This document shows, in pieces, positions 35,601 through 43,998 of a DNA stretch of 64,000 bases (within the stretch, counting starts at the first letter, position 1; each line of letters starts with the position of its first letter). The position numbers and the translations under genes are program-made. The notes beneath the pieces are model-generated. The model saw nothing but the letters and a program-made list of their open reading frames with translations. It was not told the origin of the DNA and did no database searches. The stretch comes from Paenibacillus sp. Soil750 (GTDB taxonomy: Bacteria; Bacillota; Bacilli; Paenibacillales; NBRC-103111), in contig NZ_LMSD01000044.1 of assembly GCF_001428045.1 (NCBI RefSeq), positions 186,001 through 250,000 of the forward strand, given 5' to 3'.

Positions 35601-38600
35601 ATTTTATGAGGATTATGCAGGGCCTAAGGATCACTTTCTGCCACCGGATAATGTGCAAATGGATCCTCCAAATGGCGTTGCGCATCGCACGTCTCCAACC
35701 AATATTGGTTTCTTGTTGACCGCTGCCTTAGCTGCTCGGGATTTCGGATTTATTGATACTCCCGAGCTTGTGGAGCGTTTAGAACGTACTGTGAGCACCG
35801 TCGAAAAGTTAGACAAATGGAACGGGCATCTATATAACTGGTACGATACCATTTCCCTTGATGTACTGCCGCCGGCCTATGTCTCAACAGTGGATTCGGG
35901 GAATTTCGTGGCAAGTTTGATGACAGTTAAACAAGGATTAGCCCATTGGCTAAAGATTGATTTCACACGAAGCAAAAATCCATTTTCGTCAATTATTGCT
36001 GGCAATTCGGGCTTACAAGTTGAGTTTTCCGTTGAGCTCGATCAAACAAGTCCTGAAGAAGTGACATTCATCGGACAAGAAGATCCTCATGTTTTTAACG
36101 AAGTGAAGCAAGATAGGAACTCATCACCCCAAATAGCCTCTAGTGATTGGCTAGAGCTCGGCAACAAGCTGATCGATCGTCTCGAGACATTGATCATGGA
36201 GACCGACTTCAGACCGCTTTATGATTATAAGGCCAAACTTTTCGTACTGGGTTTCCATGCGTTTTCGAACCAGCGGGATAACATTCTCTATGACCTCTTA
36301 GCTTCCGAGGCTAGACAGACAAGCTTTGTTGCGATTGCACTAGGGCAAATATCTGTATCCCATTGGAATGCGCTCGGCCGAACGGTAAAAAGGCAAGGAA
36401 ATCAGATTTCTCTGGTTTCATGGTCCGGTACAATGTTTGAATACTTGATGCCAGGGCTGATTATGCGTACCTATCGGAACACGATCTGGGAAAGTACGTA
36501 TCGAGGTGTCGTGAACCGACAAATTGAATATGCGCATGAACGGGGTGTCCCTTTCGGTATCTCGGAATCCGGTTATTACGCGTTTGATTATCAAATGAAT
36601 TACCAATACCGGGCATTCGGTGTCCCAGGCCTAGGTTTCAAACGCGGTCTTGAGCAAGATTTGGTTCTGGCGCCGTATGCGACAGTCATGGCACTTCCTT
36701 TTGCCCTGAGTAAAGGCTTGAATGATTTGCAACGAATGGAGGAACTAGGCGCGCGCGGACAATATGGCTATTATGAGGCCATTGATTTTACCCCTGGACG
36801 TATGCCTGAAGGTGATACTTACAAGATCATTCGAAGTTTTATGGCACATCACCAAGGAATGAGTTTACTGACGCTTGCCAATGTATTGCTGCCAAGTAAA
36901 ATGTATGATCATTTTCATCGCGATAAACGGGTGCAGGCTGCGGAACTCTTGTTACAAGAGCGGATTCCACCACGGAATACGATAATAAATCGTGAATTAT
37001 CCGGTCAGTCACGAATCGAAAAACCGAAACCGGCTCATATAGCTCCTCTGCGGGAATATGACTCTGCCAATACGGCAGTACCGGAATTAAATATACATTC
37101 GAACGGGACACTTACCACGATGATCTCTAATAGCGGCAGCGGGTTCATACGGTTTGAAGGCATGGATGTAACCCGCTGGCGGGAAGACCCAGTGACGGAC
37201 AACTGGGGAAGTTATATGTATATTCGGGATGTCATATCGGATAAAGTGTGGTCTCCGACTTTTCAACCATGTCGCTTGCCGTCAAATAAGCAACTGGCGC
37301 AGTTCGCACAAGATCGATCTACGTTCTTATGTGAAGATGGGGATGTGCACACGACACTTGAAATCTGTGTATCGCCTGATTCGAACGCAGAAGTTCGTCG
37401 TTTAACGATTGTCAATAAGGGGAGTGAAGCTCGGACTCTTGAGGTGACGACGTTTCTCGAAATCGCATTAGCGCCTCATAATGCGGATAAAGCGCATCCA
37501 GCTTTTACTAAGCTATTTATTGAAACACAATTTGAAGCTGATGCAGAGTGCCTGCTTGCACGTAAACGTCCTCGAGATGGTGGAGAAAAATCCGTATGGG
37601 CGTTCCACACGTTAACGACTGGCGGCAAGCCACTTGGGCCGGTAGAATTTGAAACCGATCGTGCACGGTTTATTGGTAGGGGATATACGTTATCAAGACC
37701 TAATGGAATCGCAACCCGACTTGGCAGTACGGTTGGGTCGGTGGCTGATCCTGCATTTATCATGCGACGGCGATTAACGCTACAGGCTGGTGAACAAGTT
37801 GAATTGACAGCTCTAACTGGCGTAACAGAGTCGAAGGAACAAGCAATAGATATTGTGCAGCAGTTGTCTCAGAAACAACAAATCGAACGATCTTTTCAGC
37901 TTGCTTGGACGAGGAGTCAAATTGAAGTTCAGCATTTACATATATCTATTGCCGATCTAGCTGTTTTTCAATTGCTTGCGGGTTGTACGTTGTACGCGGC
38001 ACCATTACGCCCAGAGCGAGAGAGTAGTATTGCTGTTAACCAAAAGGGACAGCAGGGATTGTGGGCTTACGGGATATCAGGTGACTTGCCCATAGTCATA
38101 ATACGGGTTTCAGATGCAGTAAATCTATCATTTATTAACAAGCTAATCATTGGATTTGAGTACTTGCGTCATAACAGGCTGTTCATCGATCTTGTGATTT
38201 TGAATGAATCTGTCGAGGGATATCAGCAGGATTTGCAGGAAGCCCTTCGGCGCATGGTCGAACAAATCATTAGCGGACAAGGATCAGGGCAAGGGGGCGT
38301 TCACGTATTGCCCGTCACTCAATTAGCAGATGGCGACAAGTCATTGTTGTATGCAGTATCCCGTATTGTGCTGCGAGCTGACGGTCCAAGTCTAAAGGCG
38401 CAATTAAAAGCATCTGTTCCGAGCTACACTTCGGATGAGACGATTCTGATAACGGCACCACCAAACCGCTTTGCTCCTGCAAAGGCTGTTGAAACGAATG
38501 ATCTTCTCTTCTTCAACGGTTGGGGAGGTTTTACGGCAGATGGCCGCGAGTACCATATCGTTCTTAAAAACGGTAATTACCTGCCTTCACCATGGATTAA

Positions 38601-40986
38601 CGTCATGGCTAACACGAAATTCGGATGTATAACATCGGAACTGTACACAGGGTATACTTGGTGGCGCAACAGCCGCGAATGTAAATTGACGCCATGGTCA
38701 AACGATCCCTCCATCGACCAACAAGGGGAAGTATGCTACTTACGAGACGAGGAAAGCATGGAATATTGGTCGTTGACACCAGCCCGCGAGCAGCTAACTT
38801 CCAGCTATAAGGTCGTATATGGTCGTGGGTATACGCGTTATCATCATGAAAGTCATGGTCTTCTGCAAGAAATGACCGTTTTCGTTCCACTGGACGATCC
38901 CGTTAAAGTGATCAAATTGCGATTGCAAAACACAACGTCCGAACAGCGGAAAATATCGGTCACTTATTATGCTGAATGGGTACTTGGTGTGCACCGTGAA
39001 GGGAATGCTTCTTTCATCGTCTCGGAATGGGATTCAGAGAATGAAGTACTGATGGCACGAAATACGTATCAAGAGAATTTCCGCGACGCAACCGCGTTTT
39101 TAACGATTCATCCACAAATGGAAGCATCGGCAGAGTGGGAGAAGGGAAACCATCAGGAAGCTGCTAGTACAAATATGGACATGACATGGACATCGGATCG
39201 CTTGGAGTTTATTGGCCGGAACGGCAGTATTGATCATCCTGCTGTCATGAACCGACTTCACTTGTCAGGCACAACAGGGCCAACATACGATGGCTGTGGA
39301 GCTATTCAAACCAAATTCGTAATTAAGCCTAATTCTGAACAAATTGTTTACATCCTACTAGGCTGTGAGGATTCTCGTGAAACCGCGGCGGAGCTTACAC
39401 AGAAGTATCGTCAAACTCTAGTTTGCGATCAGGCATACGAGGATGTGATAAAGTTTTGGGATGATGCAATGGGCACGATTAGGGTCTCTACACCTTGTCC
39501 TGAGATGGATATCATGTTGAATAACTGGTTGCTATACCAGACACTTTCATGCAGGATGTGGGCGCGTTCTGCATTTTATCAAGCGGGTGGGGCTTACGGT
39601 TTCCGGGATCAACTGCAGGATTCACTAGCGTTGCTCCATAGTCGTCCTGACCTCACACGGGCGCAAATTTTACTTCATGCCAGCCACCAGTATGAAGAAG
39701 GCGATGTTCAACATTGGTGGCATGAGGAAACGCACCGCGGTATCCGTACTCGCTTTTCTGATGATTTGTTGTGGCTACCATATGCTGTGGTCAGGTACAT
39801 GGAACATACCGAAGATGAGAGCATATTGAACGAAACCGTTCCGTATCTTCGAAGCGAGCCATTAAGTGAAAAGGAACATGAACGCTATGAGCCGACCGTG
39901 TTGTCCGAGCAAAGCGGTACGATCTTAGATCACTGCTTTCGTGCACTCGACCGAGGTTTACGGTTTGGTGAGCATGGGCTGCCGCTGATCGGAATAGGAG
40001 ACTGGAACGATGGAATGAGTCGTGTTGGCGCCGAAGGACGAGGCGAAAGCGTGTGGCTCGGCTGGTTCTTGGGTCTTGTTTTGCATGGAATGGCTAATTT
40101 ATGTGAACAACGCTGTGAGCACGAGCGGGCAGAAAATTACAGGCGGATACAGGACAAACTGGCAGATTCACTTAACGAAAAAGGGTGGGACGGCCAATGG
40201 TTCCGACGAGCATTCACCGATTCTGGAGAATGGCTTGGTTCCATCCATAATGCGGAGTGTCGAATTGATGCAATCGCACAATCATGGTCCGTTATTTCAG
40301 GTTTGTCGCAGGCAGACAAAGCGTTGCAAGCTATGCGTTCTTTTGATCGTGAGCTTGTAGATCGCAGCTTGTCGGTAGCGCATATTCTGTATCCACCGTT
40401 TGATCAAACGGATCCAAGTCCAGGTTACATTCAGGGTTATCCTCCGGGGATCCGTGAGAACGGAGGTCAATACACACACGGTGTAATCTGGAGCATCATT
40501 GCTTGGTGTGGGCTTGGTGAAGGAGACAAAGCTTTTGAACTATTCCACATGTTGAACCCTATCATGCATACGAAAACGTCATCTGAAGTTCGAAAATATG
40601 TGGGTGAGCCTTATGTCATGTCTGCTGACGTGTATACAGAGGAGCCTCATAAAGGTCGTGCTGGATGGACTTGGTATACAGGTGCGTCAGGTTGGATGTA
40701 CCAAGCCGGCATTGAATGGATTCTCGGTCTGCGCCGTAGAGGAGAACGGTTGTTCATCTGCCCAAGTATGCCAAGAGAATGGCCGGAGTTTGCCGTAATC
40801 TACCGTTTCGGAAAATCTGAGTACCACATTACTGTCACAAATTTATTACAAAAGTCCAGTGGACAAACAACGTTATCGATTGATGGAAAGGCAGCCGATA
40901 TGAAAGAGTTCACTACCGAGGACGGTCCTTTCATCCTATTACATGACGATAGTGAAATCCACCAAATCTTACTGTCACTATATTAA
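32647..40986 (+). CDS. Cyclic beta-1,2-glucan synthase (NdvB/ChvB-type)
   Basis: A 2779-residue multidomain membrane enzyme, the normal size for the family, from ATG 32647 with GGAGG upstream. Order: an N-terminal helical region (1-385); a membrane pair at about 390-445; a GT84 glycosyltransferase domain with LDSDTQL at 607-613 and QRLHRWVRGDWQM; further membrane segments at about 798-960; a glycoamylase-like domain including HHQGMSLLTLANVL (about 1400); then two GH94-type regions ending with GIGDWNDGM at 2449-2457, the phosphorylase signature. It should build beta-1,2-glucan from UDP-glucose, with the GH94 part controlling chain length. It stands alone, with its own terminator. Confidence 0.93.
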   Translation: MVNNTDKICQRARELALQHMPTLVRIHPKYIWNQFEKNIESLRDFVISLQNSPATCALPAEEWLLDNAEFIEEQAIEVKANFTNRSFDYLPSFQKKGMLRIQSLCEDYLEQVDGLLDEETLVSYMNAYQEVSALKLAETCSISLILRMSLIGRLSETMALVRERREVCVEVEQLLSRIEPIKLNPETINAVLEEVEQQVPLSGPWIVHLISHLREWAEDSATVREWLVCKLENSSIDLDRIVSYEHQLQSSFQVKAGNLISSLRKNERMDWNSLFERISLLDQTFRQDSTGDYSLLDSYSRNEILNRVERLAHRMRIPENLIARHAVALSKEEHERWSEIKGQANDLPRSTFVAYFLFEPAGIKKLEHALRLCSKTRQVRGIGIAKRSTGTYLSLLIGLFMLALIAFGTWIGGTGGFTPVGWVVVLLMLSLPVSEWVITWLHFGIERMIRPRPLLRYDFSNGVPSNATTMVVIPAIWSTTEEVEELVDRLEIHYLANRDPNIHYALLGDFTDAAEETLHKDEALVTFTKEKIAILNRMYAIPEGATFHYFQRCRKWNPAEEVFMGWERKRGKLVEFVELLKGSKVTSFDTLIGDTEDLPSIRYIITLDSDTQLPMGSAQRMIGTLHLPYNRPRLNQARTRVIEGYGVLQPRIGTSYESAMQSRLAYICSEPGLDPYAFAASDPYQDAMEQGIFTGKGIFDVDIFAELLCERIPENTVLSHDLLEGGFLRAALLSDVELIDNHPSKFLAYQQRLHRWVRGDWQMLCWLFPHVCDRRGALRPVDLSAITRWQVIDNLRRSLLPIAYLVLLALGLSVLPGSSVGWFSFILATMLLPIIRQFGHMKTVIWHPRRVLSTVLHVLMNIITLPFQSAVLLDAICKSLYRLLISKRRMLEWTSSSQIERNTKGKPQALLLGARVGYGLIILFVIVVALQQETALSWMGFTLCLIWALAPFAVRWLNQPIAHNELQFTPVEEDQMRVLAKQIWAFYEDYAGPKDHFLPPDNVQMDPPNGVAHRTSPTNIGFLLTAALAARDFGFIDTPELVERLERTVSTVEKLDKWNGHLYNWYDTISLDVLPPAYVSTVDSGNFVASLMTVKQGLAHWLKIDFTRSKNPFSSIIAGNSGLQVEFSVELDQTSPEEVTFIGQEDPHVFNEVKQDRNSSPQIASSDWLELGNKLIDRLETLIMETDFRPLYDYKAKLFVLGFHAFSNQRDNILYDLLASEARQTSFVAIALGQISVSHWNALGRTVKRQGNQISLVSWSGTMFEYLMPGLIMRTYRNTIWESTYRGVVNRQIEYAHERGVPFGISESGYYAFDYQMNYQYRAFGVPGLGFKRGLEQDLVLAPYATVMALPFALSKGLNDLQRMEELGARGQYGYYEAIDFTPGRMPEGDTYKIIRSFMAHHQGMSLLTLANVLLPSKMYDHFHRDKRVQAAELLLQERIPPRNTIINRELSGQSRIEKPKPAHIAPLREYDSANTAVPELNIHSNGTLTTMISNSGSGFIRFEGMDVTRWREDPVTDNWGSYMYIRDVISDKVWSPTFQPCRLPSNKQLAQFAQDRSTFLCEDGDVHTTLEICVSPDSNAEVRRLTIVNKGSEARTLEVTTFLEIALAPHNADKAHPAFTKLFIETQFEADAECLLARKRPRDGGEKSVWAFHTLTTGGKPLGPVEFETDRARFIGRGYTLSRPNGIATRLGSTVGSVADPAFIMRRRLTLQAGEQVELTALTGVTESKEQAIDIVQQLSQKQQIERSFQLAWTRSQIEVQHLHISIADLAVFQLLAGCTLYAAPLRPERESSIAVNQKGQQGLWAYGISGDLPIVIIRVSDAVNLSFINKLIIGFEYLRHNRLFIDLVILNESVEGYQQDLQEALRRMVEQIISGQGSGQGGVHVLPVTQLADGDKSLLYAVSRIVLRADGPSLKAQLKASVPSYTSDETILITAPPNRFAPAKAVETNDLLFFNGWGGFTADGREYHIVLKNGNYLPSPWINVMANTKFGCITSELYTGYTWWRNSRECKLTPWSNDPSIDQQGEVCYLRDEESMEYWSLTPAREQLTSSYKVVYGRGYTRYHHESHGLLQEMTVFVPLDDPVKVIKLRLQNTTSEQRKISVTYYAEWVLGVHREGNASFIVSEWDSENEVLMARNTYQENFRDATAFLTIHPQMEASAEWEKGNHQEAASTNMDMTWTSDRLEFIGRNGSIDHPAVMNRLHLSGTTGPTYDGCGAIQTKFVIKPNSEQIVYILLGCEDSRETAAELTQKYRQTLVCDQAYEDVIKFWDDAMGTIRVSTPCPEMDIMLNNWLLYQTLSCRMWARSAFYQAGGAYGFRDQLQDSLALLHSRPDLTRAQILLHASHQYEEGDVQHWWHEETHRGIRTRFSDDLLWLPYAVVRYMEHTEDESILNETVPYLRSEPLSEKEHERYEPTVLSEQSGTILDHCFRALDRGLRFGEHGLPLIGIGDWNDGMSRVGAEGRGESVWLGWFLGLVLHGMANLCEQRCEHERAENYRRIQDKLADSLNEKGWDGQWFRRAFTDSGEWLGSIHNAECRIDAIAQSWSVISGLSQADKALQAMRSFDRELVDRSLSVAHILYPPFDQTDPSPGYIQGYPPGIRENGGQYTHGVIWSIIAWCGLGEGDKAFELFHMLNPIMHTKTSSEVRKYVGEPYVMSADVYTEEPHKGRAGWTWYTGASGWMYQAGIEWILGLRRRGERLFICPSMPREWPEFAVIYRFGKSEYHITVTNLLQKSSGQTTLSIDGKAADMKEFTTEDGPFILLHDDSEIHQILLSLY

Positions 40987-40995
40987 ATAATGGGT

Positions 40996-41030
40996 CCCAA
41001 TCAACGTGATATGTTGATTGGGGGGCTTTT
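40996..41030 (+). terminator. Terminator of the glucan synthase gene
   Basis: A perfect 10-bp stem CCCAATCAAC / GTTGATTGGG with a 7-base loop, then GGGCTTTT; ten bases after the stop codon. Confidence 0.85.
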
Positions 41031-41064
41031 GAAGTAAATAATTAGCAGTAACAAATTACAATGA

Positions 41065-41125
41065 GGCCGCCGGCATTGAGACTGCAGTCGGCTACTTTCA
41101 CTAATTAAGCTAACAGGATGTGTGT
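41065..41125. repeat. Dispersed element, degenerate hairpin and arm
   Basis: GCCGCCGGCATTGAGACTGC has an imperfect partner, CAGTCGGCT. AAGCTAACAGGATGTGTGTT follows. Confidence 0.5.
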
Positions 41126-41181
41126 TGTGTGTGTGTCTATAGCTAAGAGAAAAGCTGAGAAGAGAAGGGTGAGCTGAGGAT

Positions 41182-41419
41182 ATGGGTGAAACAACTATAC
41201 AAGAGATTAATGATTTAAATGCACTTCAAATTGCTGAGATGGGACTGTTCACCACTACCAAAGGAAAGAGATTCAATCTATCTCAATTTTTATCGTTTGT
41301 TTCGTGATACATATTTGGTTGCTGTAAATGATGATGAAGTTCAGTTTAGTCAAAAAGATGCTGTTAATGATTACTATCACAACACCAAAAAGGTGTCCTT
41401 ACTAATTAAGCGTTTATAA
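41182..41419 (+). pseudogene. Possible small frameshifted gene
   Basis: ATG 41182 with GCTGAGG upstream opens MGETTIQEINDLNALQIAEMG and stops at 41299 or so. The overlapping frame from 41219 continues with YLNFYRLFRDTYLVAVNDDE and DAVNDYYHNTKKVSLLIKRL to 41419. Together they would give about 80 residues, joined by one frameshift around 41240-41290. The family is not recognised. Confidence 0.35.
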
Positions 41420-41446
41420 ACACGCATATTTGTTTTGGTCGCTATG

Positions 41447-41533
41447 CTACGAGGAACTATAGTTCATGCACAACACAACGGCAGCCGGTATTCGATCGGC
41501 TGCCGTTGACCGTTAAAGTAACGGGAGGATAAT
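41447..41533. repeat. Complete composite dispersed element: arm, hairpin, arm
   Basis: The 5' arm ends GAGGAACTATAGTTCATG. An 11-bp perfect stem follows (41477-41507, AACGGCAGCCG / CGGCTGCCGTT), then AAAGTAACGGGAGGATAATG. Confidence 0.75.
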
Positions 41534-41631
41534 GAAGTAATTATATGGAGAAGGTTTGTTAAAGACCATCGGAGACTAGAACGCACAACTATAGTTAAAT
41601 CACCGAAGTCAAATTAATTGAAAACAAGCTA

Positions 41632-41672
41632 TTGACAGTTATCTTAAAATCATATATCTTTAAATTAAGATA
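41632..41672 (+). promoter_or_regulatory. Promoter with MhqR-like operator before the YnzC-like gene
   Basis: TTGACA at 41632 and an AT-rich -10 region about 17 bases downstream, overlapped by the palindrome TATCTTTAAATTAAGATA (41655-41672). The arms TATCTT / AAGATA resemble the operator consensus described for MhqR-type MarR repressors (TATCTCGAATTCGAGATA). A half-site, TTATCTTAAAAT, lies at 41639. Confidence 0.55.
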
Positions 41673-41720
41673 AATTGATTTGAGATAATATCCAAACGAC
41701 ATCTCAAGGAGGTAATGAGA

Positions 41721-41945
41721 ATGATTCCAATTTTAAACCGTATTAATGAACTGAGCAGAATTGAGCGCAGTTCAGGTCTATCTGATACTGAGAAAGGAGA
41801 ACAAGCAGCGCTTCGGACGCAGTATTTACAGATTTTACGCGGACAACTATTAACAACGCTTCTGAACGTGTCTGTTATGGATGAAGTAGGGAACGATGTT
41901 ACGCCTAAAAAGCTTATTGATAAAAAAGCAGCTAATGATCAATAA
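41721..41945 (+). CDS. DUF896 (YnzC-like) protein
   Basis: 74 residues from ATG 41721, RBS AAGGAGG; the in-frame ATG at 41715 is too close to the RBS. IPILNRINELSRIERSSGLSDTEKGEQAALRTQYLQILRGQ is full DUF896 sequence: a three-helix-type small cytosolic protein; B. subtilis YnzC is in the SOS-induced yneA operon. Here the neighbour is an FMN reductase and the operator resembles an electrophile-response box instead, so its regulation may differ. Confidence 0.88.
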   Translation: MIPILNRINELSRIERSSGLSDTEKGEQAALRTQYLQILRGQLLTTLLNVSVMDEVGNDVTPKKLIDKKAANDQ

Positions 41946-41956
41946 TCCTTGTCATA

Positions 41957-41974
41957 TATCTCGAAATTAAGAAT
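41957..41974. promoter_or_regulatory. Second MhqR-like operator, before the FMN reductase
   Basis: TATCTCGAAATTAAGAAT, one base off a symmetric TATCTC...AAGATA pattern, in the gap between the YnzC-like gene and the reductase. The same motif family as at 41655. Confidence 0.5.
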
Positions 41975-42108
41975 ATTCATTTTAAGATAATTTTGTCGAA
42001 TGAAACCTAGCCAGGTTTATAGTCAAGGCACCTAAACTAATGGTTTCCCAACGCATAGTAAGGAAAGTATTGTATGATTATATGAGAATGAATTCTGGAG
42101 GTTGGCTA

Positions 42109-42672
42109 ATGTCAAAAAGAATAGGGATTATTGTAGGAAGTTTGAGGGAAAGCTCTTTTAATCAAATGATTGCGAATACAATCCCAGAACTTGTAGATTC
42201 CGCAGAATATGAATTCATATCGATTGCTAATCTACCCTTGTATAACGCAGATTTGGATCATGAAAAAGGGCCAGATCCAGTTAAGCATTATCGCGAGGCG
42301 ATTCAAAAGACGGATGGCATTCTTATTGTTAGCCCGGAGTATAACTCAGGTATACCGGGAGTACTAAAAAATGCACTGGACTGGGCATCGACACCTACCA
42401 AAACAGCCGTCTTAATTCATAAGCCTGCAGGTGTGATAGGCGCAACACCTGGAGCAAAAGGGACGATTCTTTCGCAACAGCAAATCAGGCAAACGCTGGA
42501 TGCCACCCTGTCCTATGTGATGCCGGCTCAAAAAATGTATATTTCTCAAATCACGGACAAGATTGATTCAAATACTCGTAAGCTCACGGATGATACGACT
42601 CGCAAATATTTGCAACGTTATGTTCAATCATTTTTGCAATGGATTAACCAAGTAGAACGGCTTAATGAGTAG
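42109..42672 (+). CDS. NADPH-dependent FMN reductase (YieF/ChrR-like)
   Basis: 187 residues from ATG 42109 (MSKRIGIIVGSLRESSFNQM), RBS GGAGG seven bases upstream; longer frames from 42040 have no RBS. Flavodoxin-like FMN reductase motifs: GSLRESSFNQ (phosphate-binding loop), SPEYNSGIPGVLKNALDWAS and PAGVIGATPGAKGT. Such enzymes reduce quinones, chromate or azo dyes using NAD(P)H. Two MhqR-like boxes upstream suggest induction by electrophiles. Confidence 0.9.
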   Translation: MSKRIGIIVGSLRESSFNQMIANTIPELVDSAEYEFISIANLPLYNADLDHEKGPDPVKHYREAIQKTDGILIVSPEYNSGIPGVLKNALDWASTPTKTAVLIHKPAGVIGATPGAKGTILSQQQIRQTLDATLSYVMPAQKMYISQITDKIDSNTRKLTDDTTRKYLQRYVQSFLQWINQVERLNE

Positions 42673-42710
42673 TAAGGATAATAACTAATCTAATATATAT
42701 GGAGGCTATT

Positions 42711-43712
42711 ATGGGTAAAATTGCGCTTTTTGGATTTGGACGTATCGGAAGACAGCTCCTTCGGGCTGCGTTGCAACAAAATTTGTTTGTCCCCTTTTCC
42801 ATCTCGGATATTAAAGACGAAGCTACGCTTGCCGCGCTTTTTGAAGTGGATACAAACTACAAGCGTTGGCATGAGAAAGTATCTGCTCAAAAAGGCGCAA
42901 TCGTAATCGGCGACCGGGAGATTCGTTATTTGAATTCGGCCGCTGAATTGCCGAATTGGGGTGAATTAGGGGTTGAATTGATCATTGATTGTACCGGACG
43001 AGCCGTTACGCGATCAGTAGCTGAACTGCATTTGGAGCGAGGCGCCAAAAGGGTGCTTGTCAGCGGTCCGAGCAAAACCTTAGAAGATTGCGACGCAGTA
43101 CTTCTTAAAGGAATTAACTTAGAAAGCTTTGATCCGGAAAAGCATAAAATTATTAGCATGGCGAGTTGTACGACCAATGCGCTTGCACCGGTAGTCAAAT
43201 TGGTCAGAGAAAACTATGGCATTCAATACGGATTATTCTCCACTGTACACTCGTATACGAACACGCAATCGTTGACGGATCAGCCGATGAAGGACCGCCG
43301 GGATTCATGGGCAGCAGCCGAGAATATCATTCCATCATCCTCAGGTGCAGCGAAGGCTCTGAAATTCATTTGGAATGACCTGCAAATCACAGGCAAAGCC
43401 TACCGTATTCCGACCCGTACCGGGAGCATCGCAGAACTTAATTTGATAACGGAAAAACGATGCACCGTTCAAGAAATTAACGATATGTTTCGAGAAGCTG
43501 CGAGAGAAGGCGAATTAAAGGGCGTTCTTGATGTTTTGGAAGGGGAATGGGCCTCGTCCCGCATCGTAGCTGATCCCCATTCTTCGATTATTGACTTGCC
43601 ATTAACCCAAGTACAAGGTGAGCTATTGTCTGTCGCTACTTGGTACGACAACGAATGGGGTTATGCTTCACGGTTGGCTGAAGTAGCCTCTTATCTTGTT
43701 GCAAAATCATAA
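42711..43712 (+). CDS. Glyceraldehyde-3-phosphate dehydrogenase paralogue
   Basis: 333 residues from ATG 42711, RBS GGAGG. NAD-binding GFGRIGRQLL at the N-terminus and catalytic Cys153 in MASCTTNALAP, then AAAENIIPSSSGAAKAL and WYDNEWGYASRL. Several positions differ from housekeeping Gap: the loop after the Cys reads SLTDQPMKDRRDSW in place of the usual VDGPHKD..RRAR, and FEVDTNYKRWHEKV replaces the usual DSVHGRFPG-type segment. It is probably a specialised GAPDH, or one with a different substrate or cofactor. No glycolytic genes are adjacent. Confidence 0.85.
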   Translation: MGKIALFGFGRIGRQLLRAALQQNLFVPFSISDIKDEATLAALFEVDTNYKRWHEKVSAQKGAIVIGDREIRYLNSAAELPNWGELGVELIIDCTGRAVTRSVAELHLERGAKRVLVSGPSKTLEDCDAVLLKGINLESFDPEKHKIISMASCTTNALAPVVKLVRENYGIQYGLFSTVHSYTNTQSLTDQPMKDRRDSWAAAENIIPSSSGAAKALKFIWNDLQITGKAYRIPTRTGSIAELNLITEKRCTVQEINDMFREAAREGELKGVLDVLEGEWASSRIVADPHSSIIDLPLTQVQGELLSVATWYDNEWGYASRLAEVASYLVAKS

Positions 43713-43790
43713 GCTAGACGATTGATGATGAATTGGATGCATCTTAGGACGTATGGGTCTGAGCCGAAGATGACGGCCAATACATTCTAA

Positions 43791-43855
43791 ACAGGGAGCA
43801 GGTTGCCGCGGCAACTGCTCCCTGTTTTCGTTCAAGTAACGGGCAGAATAATTAT
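43791..43855. repeat. Composite dispersed element: hairpin then arm
   Basis: ACAGGGAGCAG and GTTGCCG pair with CGGCAAC and TGCTCCCTGT (43791-43825, nearly perfect), followed by TTTTCG; then TTCAAGTAACGGGCAGAATA. It also serves as the likely terminator of the GAPDH-like gene. Confidence 0.8.
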
Positions 43856-43922
43856 AACGCAAGAGGAATAAATAACCAGTTAGTCGAATGCTATTGGTAT
43901 GCTATGGAAAGGAGGATTCAAT

Positions 43923-43979
43923 ATGTACTTTCACAGTTATAGAAAGCCGATAAGAATCCGCCAACTTCCTCAAAATTAG
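43923..43979 (+). CDS. Possible 18-residue leader peptide
   Basis: ATG 43923 behind a strong GGAAAGGAGG RBS encodes MYFHSYRKPIRIRQLPQN. The frame ends 19 bases before the start of the P-loop gene, and its stop codon lies inside a stem-loop that covers part of the next RBS. This is the arrangement of translational attenuators; ribosome position on the leader would decide whether the downstream RBS is free. The function is inferred only. Confidence 0.45.
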   Translation: MYFHSYRKPIRIRQLPQN

Positions 43980-43989
43980 TAATTTGAGG
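43968..43989 (+). promoter_or_regulatory. Stem-loop over the RBS of the P-loop gene
   Basis: CCTCAAA / TTTGAGG, 7-bp stem with an 8-base loop. Its right arm includes the first half of the GAGGAGGG RBS of the gene at 43999. Confidence 0.5.
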
Positions 43990-43998
43990 AGGGTAAAT

